From a virus, in the IMG/VR virus record IMGVR_UViG_3300010885_000445, positions 1 to 25,227 of that record: a stretch of DNA of 25,227 bases; one strand, written 5' to 3'. The notes beneath the pieces are model-generated. The model was not told the origin of the DNA. It did no database searches and saw nothing but the letters and a program-made list of their open reading frames with translations. This document shows positions 1 through 7,326 of the stretch, one piece after another (position 1 is the stretch's first letter; each line of letters starts with the position of its first letter). A program made the position numbers and the translations under genes.

Positions 1-1
1 A

Positions 2-1327
2 GCATCTGTCTTATTCAGAGAACAGACTTACGTAATTATTGTCTCTGATACTGTTGGTCAATCCGTACAGTTCCTCGGAGACATCAAAAAGGAACTTGTA
101 GAGAATGAAGATCTTAGAAATTTATTTGGTGTTAGAGAGTTTGTTAAAGACACTGAAGACGACCTTATTTGCAGTATGGATGACGGCCACTTGTTTCGTA
201 TTCAAGCTAAGGGATCTGAACAAAAACTGAGGGGTTTAAAGTGGAAGAACCGTAGGCCAGGTCTTATCGTTGGGGACGATATGGAGAACGATGAGATCGT
301 AATGAACCGAGACAGACGGTTAAAGTTCAAACGATGGTTCTATGGAGCCTTGCTTCCAGCTCTGTCTGACAAAGGCAAGATTAGGTTAGTAGGTACTATC
401 CTTCACCTTGACAGCCTTCTTGAGAACCTAATGCCTAGCAGCCTTCTCAAGACTATTGCAGGAGGCCACAAGAGCCTTATTCGGGAAGACCTACGAGAAT
501 ACACAGACGTAAGACTGTCTTGGAAATCTATCAAGTACCGAGCACATACGGAAGACTACAGTAAGCTTCTCTGGCCCCAAAAGAAGTCTGCCAAAGAGTT
601 TAAGGCTATGAAGGAAGACTACGCTAGACAAGGACTGTCTGATGTCTACAGTCAGGAAATGTTTAACGTTCCTGTTGATGAGACAGATACCTTTTTTAAG
701 AAACACGATTTCATAGCTATGACTGGGGACAACAAAAAGAAAAAACTTTTGTATTACATTACCTGCGATCTAGCGGTATCTCAGTCCCAAAAGGCTGACT
801 ATTCGGCTTTCTGTGTAGCTGGCATGGATGACGAGAACAAGCTTCACTTAGTCCATGTTTTAAAGGAGAGACTTGACTCTTTACAAATAGTGGATACTAT
901 GCTTGCCTTACAGAGGATCTATAAGCCGGTACTCTTTGGAATCGAAAAGGGTGTTATTCAGAAGTCGATAGGCCCGTATCTTAATGAGGCGATGCAAGAG
1001 CGCAACGAGTACATCAGCACAGCTTTACTGGCTCCGTCTGCTGATAAACTTACCCGCGCTAGAAGCATACAAGCCAGAATGAGAGCTGGGGCTGTAAGAT
1101 TTGACAAAGACTCTGATTGGTACCAGTCTTTCGAGGATGAGTTGATTAGGTTTCCGCGTGATAGGCACGATGACCAGGTAGATGCGTGGGCATACATGGG
1201 ATTGATGCTTGATAAAATGTGGGAAACCCCCTCCGAGAAAGAGGACGAGGACGAAGAGTACCGCCTTATGGTTCGTAAGTTTCAGTCTGACGATATGGTG
1301 GGCAGAAGCCCCGTTACCGGATACTAG
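2..1327 (+). CDS. terL: Terminase large subunit (partial, 5' end outside window)
   Basis: ATPase-nuclease motor that packages phage DNA into the prohead through the portal. The frame is open from the first bases, so the N-terminus with the Walker A region lies upstream; the first internal ATG is at 176 but coding clearly starts earlier. A Walker B-like stretch LIVGDD is encoded at 263-280. The C-terminal part has an RNase H-fold nuclease pattern: an Asp in CDLAVS (codon 767-769), a Glu in GIEKG (944-946) and the acidic cluster in DRHDDQVDAWAYM (about 1160-1198), the usual end of a terminase nuclease domain. The last 40 residues are acidic. The portal gene follows after 15 nt, the usual order. 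Identification is firm; the exact terminase subfamily, and hence the packaging mode, cannot be read from this fragment. Confidence 0.93.
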   Translation, partial: ASVLFREQTYVIIVSDTVGQSVQFLGDIKKELVENEDLRNLFGVREFVKDTEDDLICSMDDGHLFRIQAKGSEQKLRGLKWKNRRPGLIVGDDMENDEIVMNRDRRLKFKRWFYGALLPALSDKGKIRLVGTILHLDSLLENLMPSSLLKTIAGGHKSLIREDLREYTDVRLSWKSIKYRAHTEDYSKLLWPQKKSAKEFKAMKEDYARQGLSDVYSQEMFNVPVDETDTFFKKHDFIAMTGDNKKKKLLYYITCDLAVSQSQKADYSAFCVAGMDDENKLHLVHVLKERLDSLQIVDTMLALQRIYKPVLFGIEKGVIQKSIGPYLNEAMQERNEYISTALLAPSADKLTRARSIQARMRAGAVRFDKDSDWYQSFEDELIRFPRDRHDDQVDAWAYMGLMLDKMWETPSEKEDEDEEYRLMVRKFQSDDMVGRSPVTGY

Positions 1328-1342
1328 CCGAAAGAGAGAGAT

Positions 1343-3448
1343 ATGGAATACACCTACAATTTAAAAACAGATGATCTGATCTACGAACCAAACATTGCAG
1401 ATCTTCTGACTGATGACCAACTACAAAGTATTGGCAATCAAATAGTTTCAGATTTTGACGCAGACCTTCAAAGTCGTTCCGTCTGGGAAAAAAAGATGGA
1501 AGCCAGTATGAAGCTGGCCTTGCAAGTAACAGAAACAAAAAACTTCCCTTGGCCTAACGCCAGCAACATTAAATTCCCCCTAGTCACTATTGCAGCTCTT
1601 CAGTATCACGCTAGAGCCTATCCGACCCTTATCAATGGAGATACTCCCGTTAAGTGTCGTGTAATTGGGGAAGACTCTGACGGAGAGAAGACCAAACGGG
1701 CAGAGCGCATTGAAACCCACATGAGTTATCAGATCATGGAAGAGGATGAGGCGTGGGAATCTGAGATGGACAAAGCTCTCATAACACAGCCGATTATTGG
1801 CTGTGCTTTTAAGAAGAGCATGTTTGATCCCATACGCGGTAAGAACATTAGCGAAAACATCCTTGCTAAAGATCTGGTAGTCAACTATTGGACTAAGACT
1901 CTAGAGACAGCTCCGAGGATTACCCACATACTGTTTTACAGTAAGAACGACATCTATGAACGGGTGGTACGGGGTCTTTGGAAAGACGTAGGCGTTGAGC
2001 GTCCTACAGAGTCTGGTAGTCTTGGAGAGAACCGAACTCTCAATGCAGCCAGTATTAAAGCTCAAGGACTAACACCTCCCCAACCAACTGACCACAGTAC
2101 CCCATACGAGATTCTTGAACAGCACCGTTACTTTGACTTTGACGGTGATGGTTACGAAGAACCTTATATCATCTATGTACGTAGGGATACCCGTAAGGTA
2201 GCTCGTATTGTGGCTCGTTACTTTGAGAGCAGTATTCAACGTAACGACAAGGGTGTAATCCTTCGTATCATGCCTGAGCACTGTTTTACTAAGTATCCCT
2301 TTATTCCCAGTCCAGATGGGGGCTTCTATGACCTTGGCTTTGGTGTCCTTCTTGGGCCTCTTAACGAGTCTATTAACACCCTTATCAACCAGCTTGTCGA
2401 TGCTGGAACCATGTCTGTCACAGCCGGTGGTTTCCTTAGTCGAGGAATCAAGGTACGAGGCGGCAATTATTCCTTTACGCCTTTGGAGTGGAAACACGTA
2501 GATACCACAGGCGATGACCTTAAGAAGGGGATTATGCCTCTTCCGGTTCGTGAACCTAGCCAAGTATTGTTTACCCTTCTCAGTCTCCTGATTAACTACG
2601 GAGAGCGTACTGGTGGGGCTGTAGACATCCTTGTAGGCCAGAGTCCAGGCCAGAATACTCCTGCTGAGACTAGTCGTACGGTTGCTGAAGAAGGAAAAAA
2701 GGTCTTCAACGGAATCTTTAAACGTACTTACCGATCTCTTAAGAACGAGTTCCGTAAGCTTTACCGACTTAACCAGTTGCACATTACCGAGAACATGACC
2801 TTCATTTCTGAAGCTACGGATAGGGGCGTAATTCTGGTTAAGGACTATGAGGGGGATTCTAGTGACGTACGTCCGTCAGCAGACCCGAGTATTACCTCCG
2901 ATGCTTTGCGTCTTCAGCAAGCTCTTGCAATGCAAGCGTCAGTAAAAGAAGCACCTGGCCTTTACAACCGTTACGAGGTTGAAAAACGCTTTCTCAAAGC
3001 TCTTCGTATACAGGATGTTGATCTGTTGTTGCCTGATCCTAAAGGCCCGAACAAGATTGAACCGCCCGTCAATCCTAAGATACAGATTGAACAAATTAAA
3101 GCCAAGACTAAAGAGGCTGAGTTGGATTTGCACATGAAGCTTGGTCTCCTCAAGCTCATGAAAGAAGCAGAAATAGCTCAAGCAAAGATCCACAAGATGG
3201 AAGCAGAAGCCAAGTTAATTGAAGCAGAAGTAGGTACGGTTCAAAGTAAACAGAAGGTAAACGAGATCAACACTGCCATAGCGATGCAACGTGAACGGCG
3301 TGAAGGAATCCTTGGCAGCATCGAGACTATGACTAAAGCATTTGGAATGATGAAGGGCGACGATAGTTTCGGTGGGCAAGGTGGTGATACTCCGCAGATG
3401 CCCCAACAAGGAATGATGCCGCAACAGTCTGTGGGTCAACCTGTATGA
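1343..3448 (+). CDS. Portal protein
   Basis: Forms the dodecameric ring at one capsid vertex through which DNA enters and leaves. The 701-aa length fits portals of P22-like and related podoviruses. Near the N-terminus is a stretch seen in such portals (residues about 50-95, with NFPWPNASNIKFPLVTIAA and HARAYP). Residues about 575-655 are charged and heptad-like, rich in Glu, Lys and Ala, and predicted by eye to be a long helix or coiled coil, matching the C-terminal barrel or tail of large portals. The last 30 residues are rich in Gly, Gln, Met and Pro and are probably disordered. The ATG follows a purine-rich AAAGAGAGAG ribosome site. The stop overlaps the next ATG (ATGA). Position right after the terminase supports the call. 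Confidence 0.92.
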   Translation: MEYTYNLKTDDLIYEPNIADLLTDDQLQSIGNQIVSDFDADLQSRSVWEKKMEASMKLALQVTETKNFPWPNASNIKFPLVTIAALQYHARAYPTLINGDTPVKCRVIGEDSDGEKTKRAERIETHMSYQIMEEDEAWESEMDKALITQPIIGCAFKKSMFDPIRGKNISENILAKDLVVNYWTKTLETAPRITHILFYSKNDIYERVVRGLWKDVGVERPTESGSLGENRTLNAASIKAQGLTPPQPTDHSTPYEILEQHRYFDFDGDGYEEPYIIYVRRDTRKVARIVARYFESSIQRNDKGVILRIMPEHCFTKYPFIPSPDGGFYDLGFGVLLGPLNESINTLINQLVDAGTMSVTAGGFLSRGIKVRGGNYSFTPLEWKHVDTTGDDLKKGIMPLPVREPSQVLFTLLSLLINYGERTGGAVDILVGQSPGQNTPAETSRTVAEEGKKVFNGIFKRTYRSLKNEFRKLYRLNQLHITENMTFISEATDRGVILVKDYEGDSSDVRPSADPSITSDALRLQQALAMQASVKEAPGLYNRYEVEKRFLKALRIQDVDLLLPDPKGPNKIEPPVNPKIQIEQIKAKTKEAELDLHMKLGLLKLMKEAEIAQAKIHKMEAEAKLIEAEVGTVQSKQKVNEINTAIAMQRERREGILGSIETMTKAFGMMKGDDSFGGQGGDTPQMPQQGMMPQQSVGQPV

Positions 3449-3750
3449 GTATTGGTTTTATTCAAGACAAAGATAGGACTAAGTATATGAGTATTGCTGT
3501 CACTACGCAGGACTACGAAGAATGGATGACTAGTCCTTGCACTTTAAAGTTTATGAAGAAGCTGAAGGAAGAACGTGAGCAAATGAAGGAAGGGTTAGTA
3601 AATGACATTTACGAACACCCTGAAGTAGTAAAAGGAATGTGCAAATCAATTGCACTTATTTTAACTCTTGAGTATGAGGACTTACATGAGCCAAAGTATG
3701 ACAACCAGCGGAATCAATCCAGTGGGACACAGGATTCTGATCCTGCCTAG
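3445..3750 (+). CDS. Small protein of unknown function between portal and GroES-like gene
   Basis: 101 aa, acidic and helical, starting within the portal stop codon (ATGA overlap), which implies translational coupling. An alternative start at 3487 has a better-placed AGGA (3475-3478) and would give 87 aa beginning MSIAVTTQDYEEW. The core (DYEEWMTSPCTLKFMKKLKEE) resembles small phage proteins often found just after the portal, which I cannot assign to a function. The last 65 nt overlap the GroES-like gene in another frame, so the final 21 residues, low-complexity and rich in Asn, Gln and Ser, are constrained by two reading frames. Confidence 0.65.
   Translation: MSIGFIQDKDRTKYMSIAVTTQDYEEWMTSPCTLKFMKKLKEEREQMKEGLVNDIYEHPEVVKGMCKSIALILTLEYEDLHEPKYDNQRNQSSGTQDSDPA
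3676..3680 (+). promoter_or_regulatory. Shine-Dalgarno that selects the GroES-like start at 3686
   Basis: GAGGA lies 5 nt before the ATG at 3686. The frame also contains TTG at 3668, ATG at 3674 and ATG at 3698. Only 3686 has well-spaced ribosome binding, and it places the first GroES-like residues close to the N-terminus as in the family. The site is inside the coding sequence of the upstream gene. Confidence 0.6.
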
Positions 3751-4054
3751 AGACATAGCAGAAAAAACAGCAAGCGGTATTATCCTCGCCACAGAACAAG
3801 GACGAGAGCGAGAACAGATGTCAAACACTACTGGCGTAGTTATGTCGATGGGCGAAAGCTGCTACGAAGAAGCAGACAAACCTTGGTGTGCAGTTGGAGA
3901 CAAAATAGCCTTTGCCAAGTACGCAGGACTTCTCTACGTAGGCAAAGACGGTAAGAAGTATCGGATCATTAACGACACCGACGTTACGGCTGTATTAGAT
4001 TCTGACGTTGAGCTAGTTGATCCCTATCTTGTTACTAAGAACATGACGAGCTAG
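3686..4054 (+). CDS. GroES-like co-chaperonin (Cpn10)
   Basis: Predicted 122-aa lid protein for a GroEL-type chaperonin, probably used to fold phage capsid protein with the host GroEL. It follows the Cpn10 plan: INPVGHRILILPRD (residues 10-23), then EKTASGIIL at 26-34, which matches the mobile loop with its hydrophobic tripeptide (here IIL), then the central TTGVVMSMG strand, VGDKIAFAKYAG, and the closing YRIINDTDVTAVL. The start at 3686 is chosen from its GAGGA; longer TTG/ATG options exist. The gene overlaps the upstream gene by 65 nt. No GroEL-like gene is in the window. Viral GroES substitutes such as T4 gp31 are known, but gp31 is highly diverged, whereas this one looks like an ordinary Cpn10. 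A short acidic extension follows the domain. Confidence 0.87.
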   Translation: MSQSMTTSGINPVGHRILILPRDIAEKTASGIILATEQGREREQMSNTTGVVMSMGESCYEEADKPWCAVGDKIAFAKYAGLLYVGKDGKKYRIINDTDVTAVLDSDVELVDPYLVTKNMTS

Positions 4055-4070
4055 TTGACCGAGATATTTA

Positions 4071-4077
4071 AAAGGAG
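4071..4077 (+). promoter_or_regulatory. Shine-Dalgarno deciding between ATGs at 4081 and 4084
   Basis: AAAGGAG is 3 nt from the ATG at 4081 but 6 nt from the ATG at 4084. Normal spacing favours 4084, so the scaffold-like protein should begin MAENEA rather than MMAENEA. Confidence 0.5.
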
Positions 4078-4083
4078 TATATG

Positions 4084-4944
4084 ATGGCTGAAAATGAAGC
4101 TAGCACCCAAGAAGCTTCTGAGACAGAGGGTTCTGAAGTAGACGCAAGTGTCATTCAGGAAGCTGTGTCGCAGGGTTGGGTCTCTAAGGAGAAGTACCGT
4201 GGTGATGAAAAAGACTGGGTTGACGCCGAGACTTTCGTTAAGCGAGGTAGAGAGATTCTTCCTATCCTTAGGAAGAACAATGAAAACCTTCTTAAAGAAC
4301 TTAACCAAACCAAAGAGAACCTTAAAGAATTCAAACAAGCAGCAGACGAATTCAAAAAGTTTCAAAAGGAAGCGTACGACCGTAAAGCCAAAGATCTAGA
4401 GGCACAGGTTGAGCAGTTGCGTGAAGCACGTGCTCAAGCTATTTCTGATGGCGACGGTAAGCGAGTAAACGCTCTTGACGATGCCATTGACACCGTTAAA
4501 GAGGAAGCCAAGCAAGCTAAGGACGACAGTGTTAAGGCGGCAGAGGTTAAACCAACGCCCAATATAACTAGCACCATTGATCCTGCGCTTCAGTCTTGGT
4601 TAGATAGTAATGACTGGTTCGGTAAAGATAAGAGGCAGACTTCAATAGCTAACGCTATTGGCGAGACAATCAGACAGGATATGCCTCACCTTACGGGTAA
4701 AGCGTTCCTTCAAAAGCTAGATGAAGTTCTGGAAGAAGAGATGCCACAGCGGTTCGGTAAGACTCAACGAACCCCCAACTTTACTGCGGAGTCAGGCAGC
4801 AATCGGCCTAGACCTAACCAAGGAAGTGGTAAACATGGCTATAACGATCTTCCCCCAGAAGCCAAACAAGCTTGCGATAGATTTGTTAAGCAGAAGTTAA
4901 TGACCAAAGAACAGTACGTACAAGAGTACGACTGGTCTTCTTAA
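4084..4944 (+). CDS. Probable scaffolding protein
   Basis: 286 aa, strongly charged and mostly helical. After an acidic, Ser/Glu-rich N-terminus comes a long stretch of Lys, Glu, Gln and Ala (residues about 60-160) with heptad-like spacing, then a more structured C-terminal part ending in a basic/hydrophobic segment (about 250-285, including PPEAKQACDRFVKQKLMTKE). Elongated helical proteins with a small C-terminal capsid-binding module, encoded between portal and major capsid genes, are typical scaffolds. Function is inferred from position and composition; I see no catalytic motif for a maturation protease. An internal or minor capsid protein is the alternative. Confidence 0.6.
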   Translation: MAENEASTQEASETEGSEVDASVIQEAVSQGWVSKEKYRGDEKDWVDAETFVKRGREILPILRKNNENLLKELNQTKENLKEFKQAADEFKKFQKEAYDRKAKDLEAQVEQLREARAQAISDGDGKRVNALDDAIDTVKEEAKQAKDDSVKAAEVKPTPNITSTIDPALQSWLDSNDWFGKDKRQTSIANAIGETIRQDMPHLTGKAFLQKLDEVLEEEMPQRFGKTQRTPNFTAESGSNRPRPNQGSGKHGYNDLPPEAKQACDRFVKQKLMTKEQYVQEYDWSS

Positions 4945-4963
4945 CCAGAAAGGGATTACTATC

Positions 4964-5479
4964 ATGCCTCGCGCTAAAACTATTGAAGAGAAACGGAACG
5001 AAGCTTTGGCAGAAATTGCCCAACGTCGTCAGCCAGCCAGTGAGCCTACCCCAGCCAGTAATGGTGCTACTCGCCGTAAACGTGGCGTGTTTAACGGAAC
5101 TAAGGGTAAATTGTCTGTTGATGCAAACATTCCAGGTTATCATTTGCACATAATGAATGATGACAAGACAAGGATTCAGGATGCACTGGATAACGGCTAC
5201 TTGTTCGTTAAACCAGAAGAAGTTGAGGGACTCTCGGATAACGTGGTTGCCAGAAATGGTGACTTAGGAGATAGCAGGATACGTTTCTTGGTTGGCGCTA
5301 GGGATAAAGGCGAACCAATGTACGGGTACCTGATGAAGATTCAGCAAGAATGGTTTGAGGAAGATCAAGCTGAACTTCAAGCAAAAAACGATAAGATTGA
5401 TTCTGCCATCAGGAAAGGCAACATTACGGGAGTTGATCCCATGTTGTACGTTCCCAAAGACGGTATCAAGCTTTCTTAA
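4964..5479 (+). CDS. Conserved-looking head-module protein, function unknown
   Basis: 171 aa. The N-terminal 45 residues are basic and Pro/Ala-rich and probably disordered. The remainder is globular, with IPGYHLHIMNDD near residue 60 and a helical acidic region from about 120 (MKIQQEWFEEDQAELQ). An AAAGGGA ribosome site precedes the ATG by about 10 nt. Its place between the probable scaffold and the capsid proteins suggests a role in head assembly, either as a second scaffold component or a minor head protein. I do not recognise a named family. Confidence 0.7.
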   Translation: MPRAKTIEEKRNEALAEIAQRRQPASEPTPASNGATRRKRGVFNGTKGKLSVDANIPGYHLHIMNDDKTRIQDALDNGYLFVKPEEVEGLSDNVVARNGDLGDSRIRFLVGARDKGEPMYGYLMKIQQEWFEEDQAELQAKNDKIDSAIRKGNITGVDPMLYVPKDGIKLS

Positions 5480-5503
5480 ACTTTATCTTTGGAGTAATTT
5501 AAT

Positions 5504-6181
5504 ATGGCTAATACCAACAAGATTAACGGGTTTAACCCCGTTGGCTACTTGAATGGTGCCGCCTACTCTGGTCAAGCTCGTATGTACGCAGTCCCTACTG
5601 GGGATACTACTGCTTCCTACGCCATCGGTGACGTTGTTCAGTCGGCTGGTGGTTCAGATGCAAATGGTATTCCCTACATCATCAAAGTACCCGTCGCTTC
5701 TGCGTCGAGCTTTGTTGCTCTTGGGGTTGTTGTGGGTGTGAGTGTGGCTGATGCGGGTGTGTCACTGGTCGGTACTTCTCTCAGTCTAGAAAATACGTAC
5801 ATCTTGTCTGGCACTCGTACTGCTGTTCGGTATGTGTATGTTGCAGATGATCCCAATCTGTTGTTTGAAGTTAGTGCTGGTACAACTGCTACGAATATTA
5901 CGCTTGCTAAAATGCGCTACAACGTTGGCATTGCGTCAAACTATTCGGGTGCAGACCAAACCTACGCTATCAGTCAAAACACGTATTTGGCTCCATCTTC
6001 GCCGTACTCAAACATTATTTTGTCAAGTGCTACCGTGAATACGACCAACACGTTGCCGATTCAAATGCTGGGTCTGTCTCAAAAGCCCGACAATGCAATT
6101 GGAGCTTATGCTCGAATTCTTTGCCGGTTCAATAACCACGAGTTTGGTGTTGCCACTGGCACGAACTTTACTGGTCTGTAA
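5504..6181 (+). CDS. Capsid-associated beta-rich protein (possible decoration protein)
   Basis: 225 aa, poor in charged residues, rich in Ser, Thr, Val, Gly and Ala, which suggests an all-beta virion protein. It opens ANTNKINGFNPVGYLNGAAY and has strand-like segments throughout; the C-terminal part contains AIGAYARILCRFNNHEFGV. No signal peptide or enzyme motif is visible. It lies 12 nt before the major capsid gene, where podoviruses often encode a cement or decoration protein. That role is inferred from position and composition only. Confidence 0.65.
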   Translation: MANTNKINGFNPVGYLNGAAYSGQARMYAVPTGDTTASYAIGDVVQSAGGSDANGIPYIIKVPVASASSFVALGVVVGVSVADAGVSLVGTSLSLENTYILSGTRTAVRYVYVADDPNLLFEVSAGTTATNITLAKMRYNVGIASNYSGADQTYAISQNTYLAPSSPYSNIILSSATVNTTNTLPIQMLGLSQKPDNAIGAYARILCRFNNHEFGVATGTNFTGL

Positions 6182-6193
6182 GGGGAAACTATT

Positions 6194-7114
6194 ATGGCTG
6201 GAATTATCACAACCGGTAGTCACCCTAAAGCACTTTGGCCTGGAGTCAAAGCGTGGTGGGGTCAGGTCTATGACGAACACAAAACTGAATACACTGATCT
6301 GTTTGATACTGACAACTCGCATCAAAACTACGAGGAAGATGTTCAACTGACCAGTTTTGGTTTGGTTCCGATTAAGAACCAAGGCCAAGCGGTTACGTAC
6401 GACTCAGAAGTTCAAGGCTTTGTTACCCGTTACACGCACATTGCGTATGCTATGGGTTACATTGTTACGAAAGAAGAGTTGGACGATAACCTGTACGAGG
6501 CGATTTCTCGCAAACGTGCATCAGCTTTGGCTATGTCTTTCCGTCAAACGAAAGAAAACGTTGCAGCTAACATCTACAATCGTGCCTTTAACAGCACGTA
6601 CAAAGGTGGCGATGCGGTTGAGCTTTGCTCGACTAGCCACCCGAATACGACTGGCGGTACGTGGGCTAATAAACCTTCCGTAGATGCTGACCTGAGCGAA
6701 GCAGCTCTTGAAGACGCAATGATTGCAATTATGGGTTTCCAGAATGACCGTGGTCTTTTGATCTCGGTTATGCCGCAAACCTTGCACATTGCTCGGAACG
6801 AGGTGTTTAACGCACAGCGTATTCTTCATAGCTCGTATCAGCCTGGTACTGCTAACAACGACATCAACGTGCTGAAATCTGGGAATTACATTCCTGGTGG
6901 CTTTAAAGTTAACCACTACTTTACGGCTGCTCATGCTTGGTTTATTCGGAATAGCATTCCTGGTAAAACTGGCATGAAACACTATGAGCGCGTTAGCATC
7001 ATGTTTGACCAAGACAATGACTTTGATACCATGAACGCGAAAGCTAAAGGGTATGAGCGTTATTCGTTTGGTTGGAGTGATCCCCGTGCTATTTGGGGTG
7101 TCAACGGCCCGTAA
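6194..7114 (+). CDS. Major capsid protein
   Basis: 306-aa main shell subunit. The sequence matches a family of phage capsid proteins that I recognise from the N-terminal HPKALWPGVKAWWG, the EEDVQLTSFGLVPIKNQG segment, the VTYDSEVQGFVTRYTHIAYA strand region and the RQTKENVAANIYNRAFN helix, expected to adopt an HK97-like fold. It is shorter than the P22 coat protein (about 430 aa) and shows no obvious inserted domain. GGGGAA provides the ribosome site. The gene is followed directly by a structured intercistronic region (7111-7163), consistent with separate control of the abundant capsid message. No long N-terminal delta domain or protease site is evident. Confidence 0.88.
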   Translation: MAGIITTGSHPKALWPGVKAWWGQVYDEHKTEYTDLFDTDNSHQNYEEDVQLTSFGLVPIKNQGQAVTYDSEVQGFVTRYTHIAYAMGYIVTKEELDDNLYEAISRKRASALAMSFRQTKENVAANIYNRAFNSTYKGGDAVELCSTSHPNTTGGTWANKPSVDADLSEAALEDAMIAIMGFQNDRGLLISVMPQTLHIARNEVFNAQRILHSSYQPGTANNDINVLKSGNYIPGGFKVNHYFTAAHAWFIRNSIPGKTGMKHYERVSIMFDQDNDFDTMNAKAKGYERYSFGWSDPRAIWGVNGP

Positions 7115-7135
7115 CAGTGATTTGTTACTAGTAAC
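7111..7135 (+). repeat. GTAAC/GTTAC inverted repeats with 12-nt palindrome, copy 1
   Basis: GTTACTAGTAAC at 7124-7135 is a perfect palindrome and occurs again at 8767-8778. GTAAC at 7111-7115, overlapping the capsid stop codon, can also pair with GTTAC at 7124-7128, so two mutually exclusive small helices are possible. The same pentamers form the closing helix of the three-way junction at 7267-7311. Role unknown: a DNA protein site or an RNA switch are both possible. Confidence 0.6.
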
Positions 7136-7163
7136 ACGGAGGGGGGTAAAACCCTCTTCGTGT
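7134..7163 (+). promoter_or_regulatory. G-rich hairpin after the major capsid gene
   Basis: Twelve consecutive pairs (7134-7145 with 7152-7163), two of them G-U, close a six-base loop GTAAAA. A run of six G lies at the top of the left arm. There is no U-tract: the sequence after the stem is ATTACTTAAAGGAG. That makes a classical Rho-independent terminator unlikely; an RNA processing or stability element, or a weak attenuator, fits better. Its first two bases belong to the palindrome before it, so the two structures compete. Confidence 0.55.
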
Positions 7164-7182
7164 ATTACTTAAAGGAGCTACA

Positions 7183-7251
7183 ATGAGTTTTGAACGTGAG
7201 AAAGAAAAAGGAAAGCGTCCTACGCCTTCTGTTCCCAAATGCCCTAAATAG
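7183..7251 (+). CDS. 22-residue micro-ORF
   Basis: ATG at 7183 lies 5 nt after a perfect AAAGGAG (7171-7177) and reads MSFEREKEKGKRPTPSVPKCPK before TAG. The peptide is very basic, with a Pro-rich end and one Cys. The ribosome site is one of the best in the window, which argues for translation. It lies between the hairpin after the capsid gene and the three-way junction before the next gene, so it could be a real small protein or a leader peptide whose translation affects the downstream RNA structure. No family recognised. Confidence 0.5.
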   Translation: MSFEREKEKGKRPTPSVPKCPK

Positions 7252-7266
7252 CACTACACTCTGTAA

Positions 7267-7311
7267 GTTACGCTGCACAGACACAGCGTTCTATACAACA
7301 TAGAACGTAAC
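7267..7311 (+). ncRNA. Possible three-way-junction RNA element in the 5' leader of the gene at 7327
   Basis: Three helices fit with no unpaired base at the junction: 7267-7271 with 7307-7311 (GTTAC/GTAAC), 7272-7275 with 7284-7287 (GCTG/CAGC, 8-base loop), and 7288-7294 with 7300-7306 (GTTCTAT/ATAGAAC, 5-base loop). All 16 pairs are Watson-Crick. A competing form pairs ACGCTG with CAGCGT by opening the last closing pair. The element ends one base before TAAAGGAG, leaving the Shine-Dalgarno of the next gene free. The fold was made by eye; function (5' stabiliser, translation enhancer or regulator) is unknown. Confidence 0.5.
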
Positions 7312-7326
7312 TAAAGGAGTTTTACG

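Noticed and set aside
2069-2782. 237-codon open frame on the - strand inside the portal gene
   Set aside because: Fully antisense to a clearly conserved portal protein, no ribosome site seen and no recognisable protein; explained by codon usage of the real gene.
3668-3685. TTG start for the GroES-like gene
   Set aside because: ATG at 3686 has GAGGA at proper spacing; the TTG and the ATG at 3674 would add residues not matching the Cpn10 family.
6521-7012. 163-codon - strand open frame inside the capsid gene
   Set aside because: Shadow of the major capsid protein; composition and lack of a start context give no support.
7124-7135. Palindrome GTTACTAGTAAC considered as a phage attachment site
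   Set aside because: Its second copy is also intercistronic in the same operon, and there is no integrase, tRNA or direct-repeat core nearby.
7134-7163. Hairpin considered as a standard Rho-independent terminator
   Set aside because: No run of T follows the stem and a strong ribosome site for another ORF comes next, so only a regulatory hairpin is claimed.
7268-7297. Possible sigma-70 promoter with TATACA at 7292-7297
   Set aside because: No acceptable -35 hexamer at 16-18 nt spacing, and the bases are fully used by the RNA junction.
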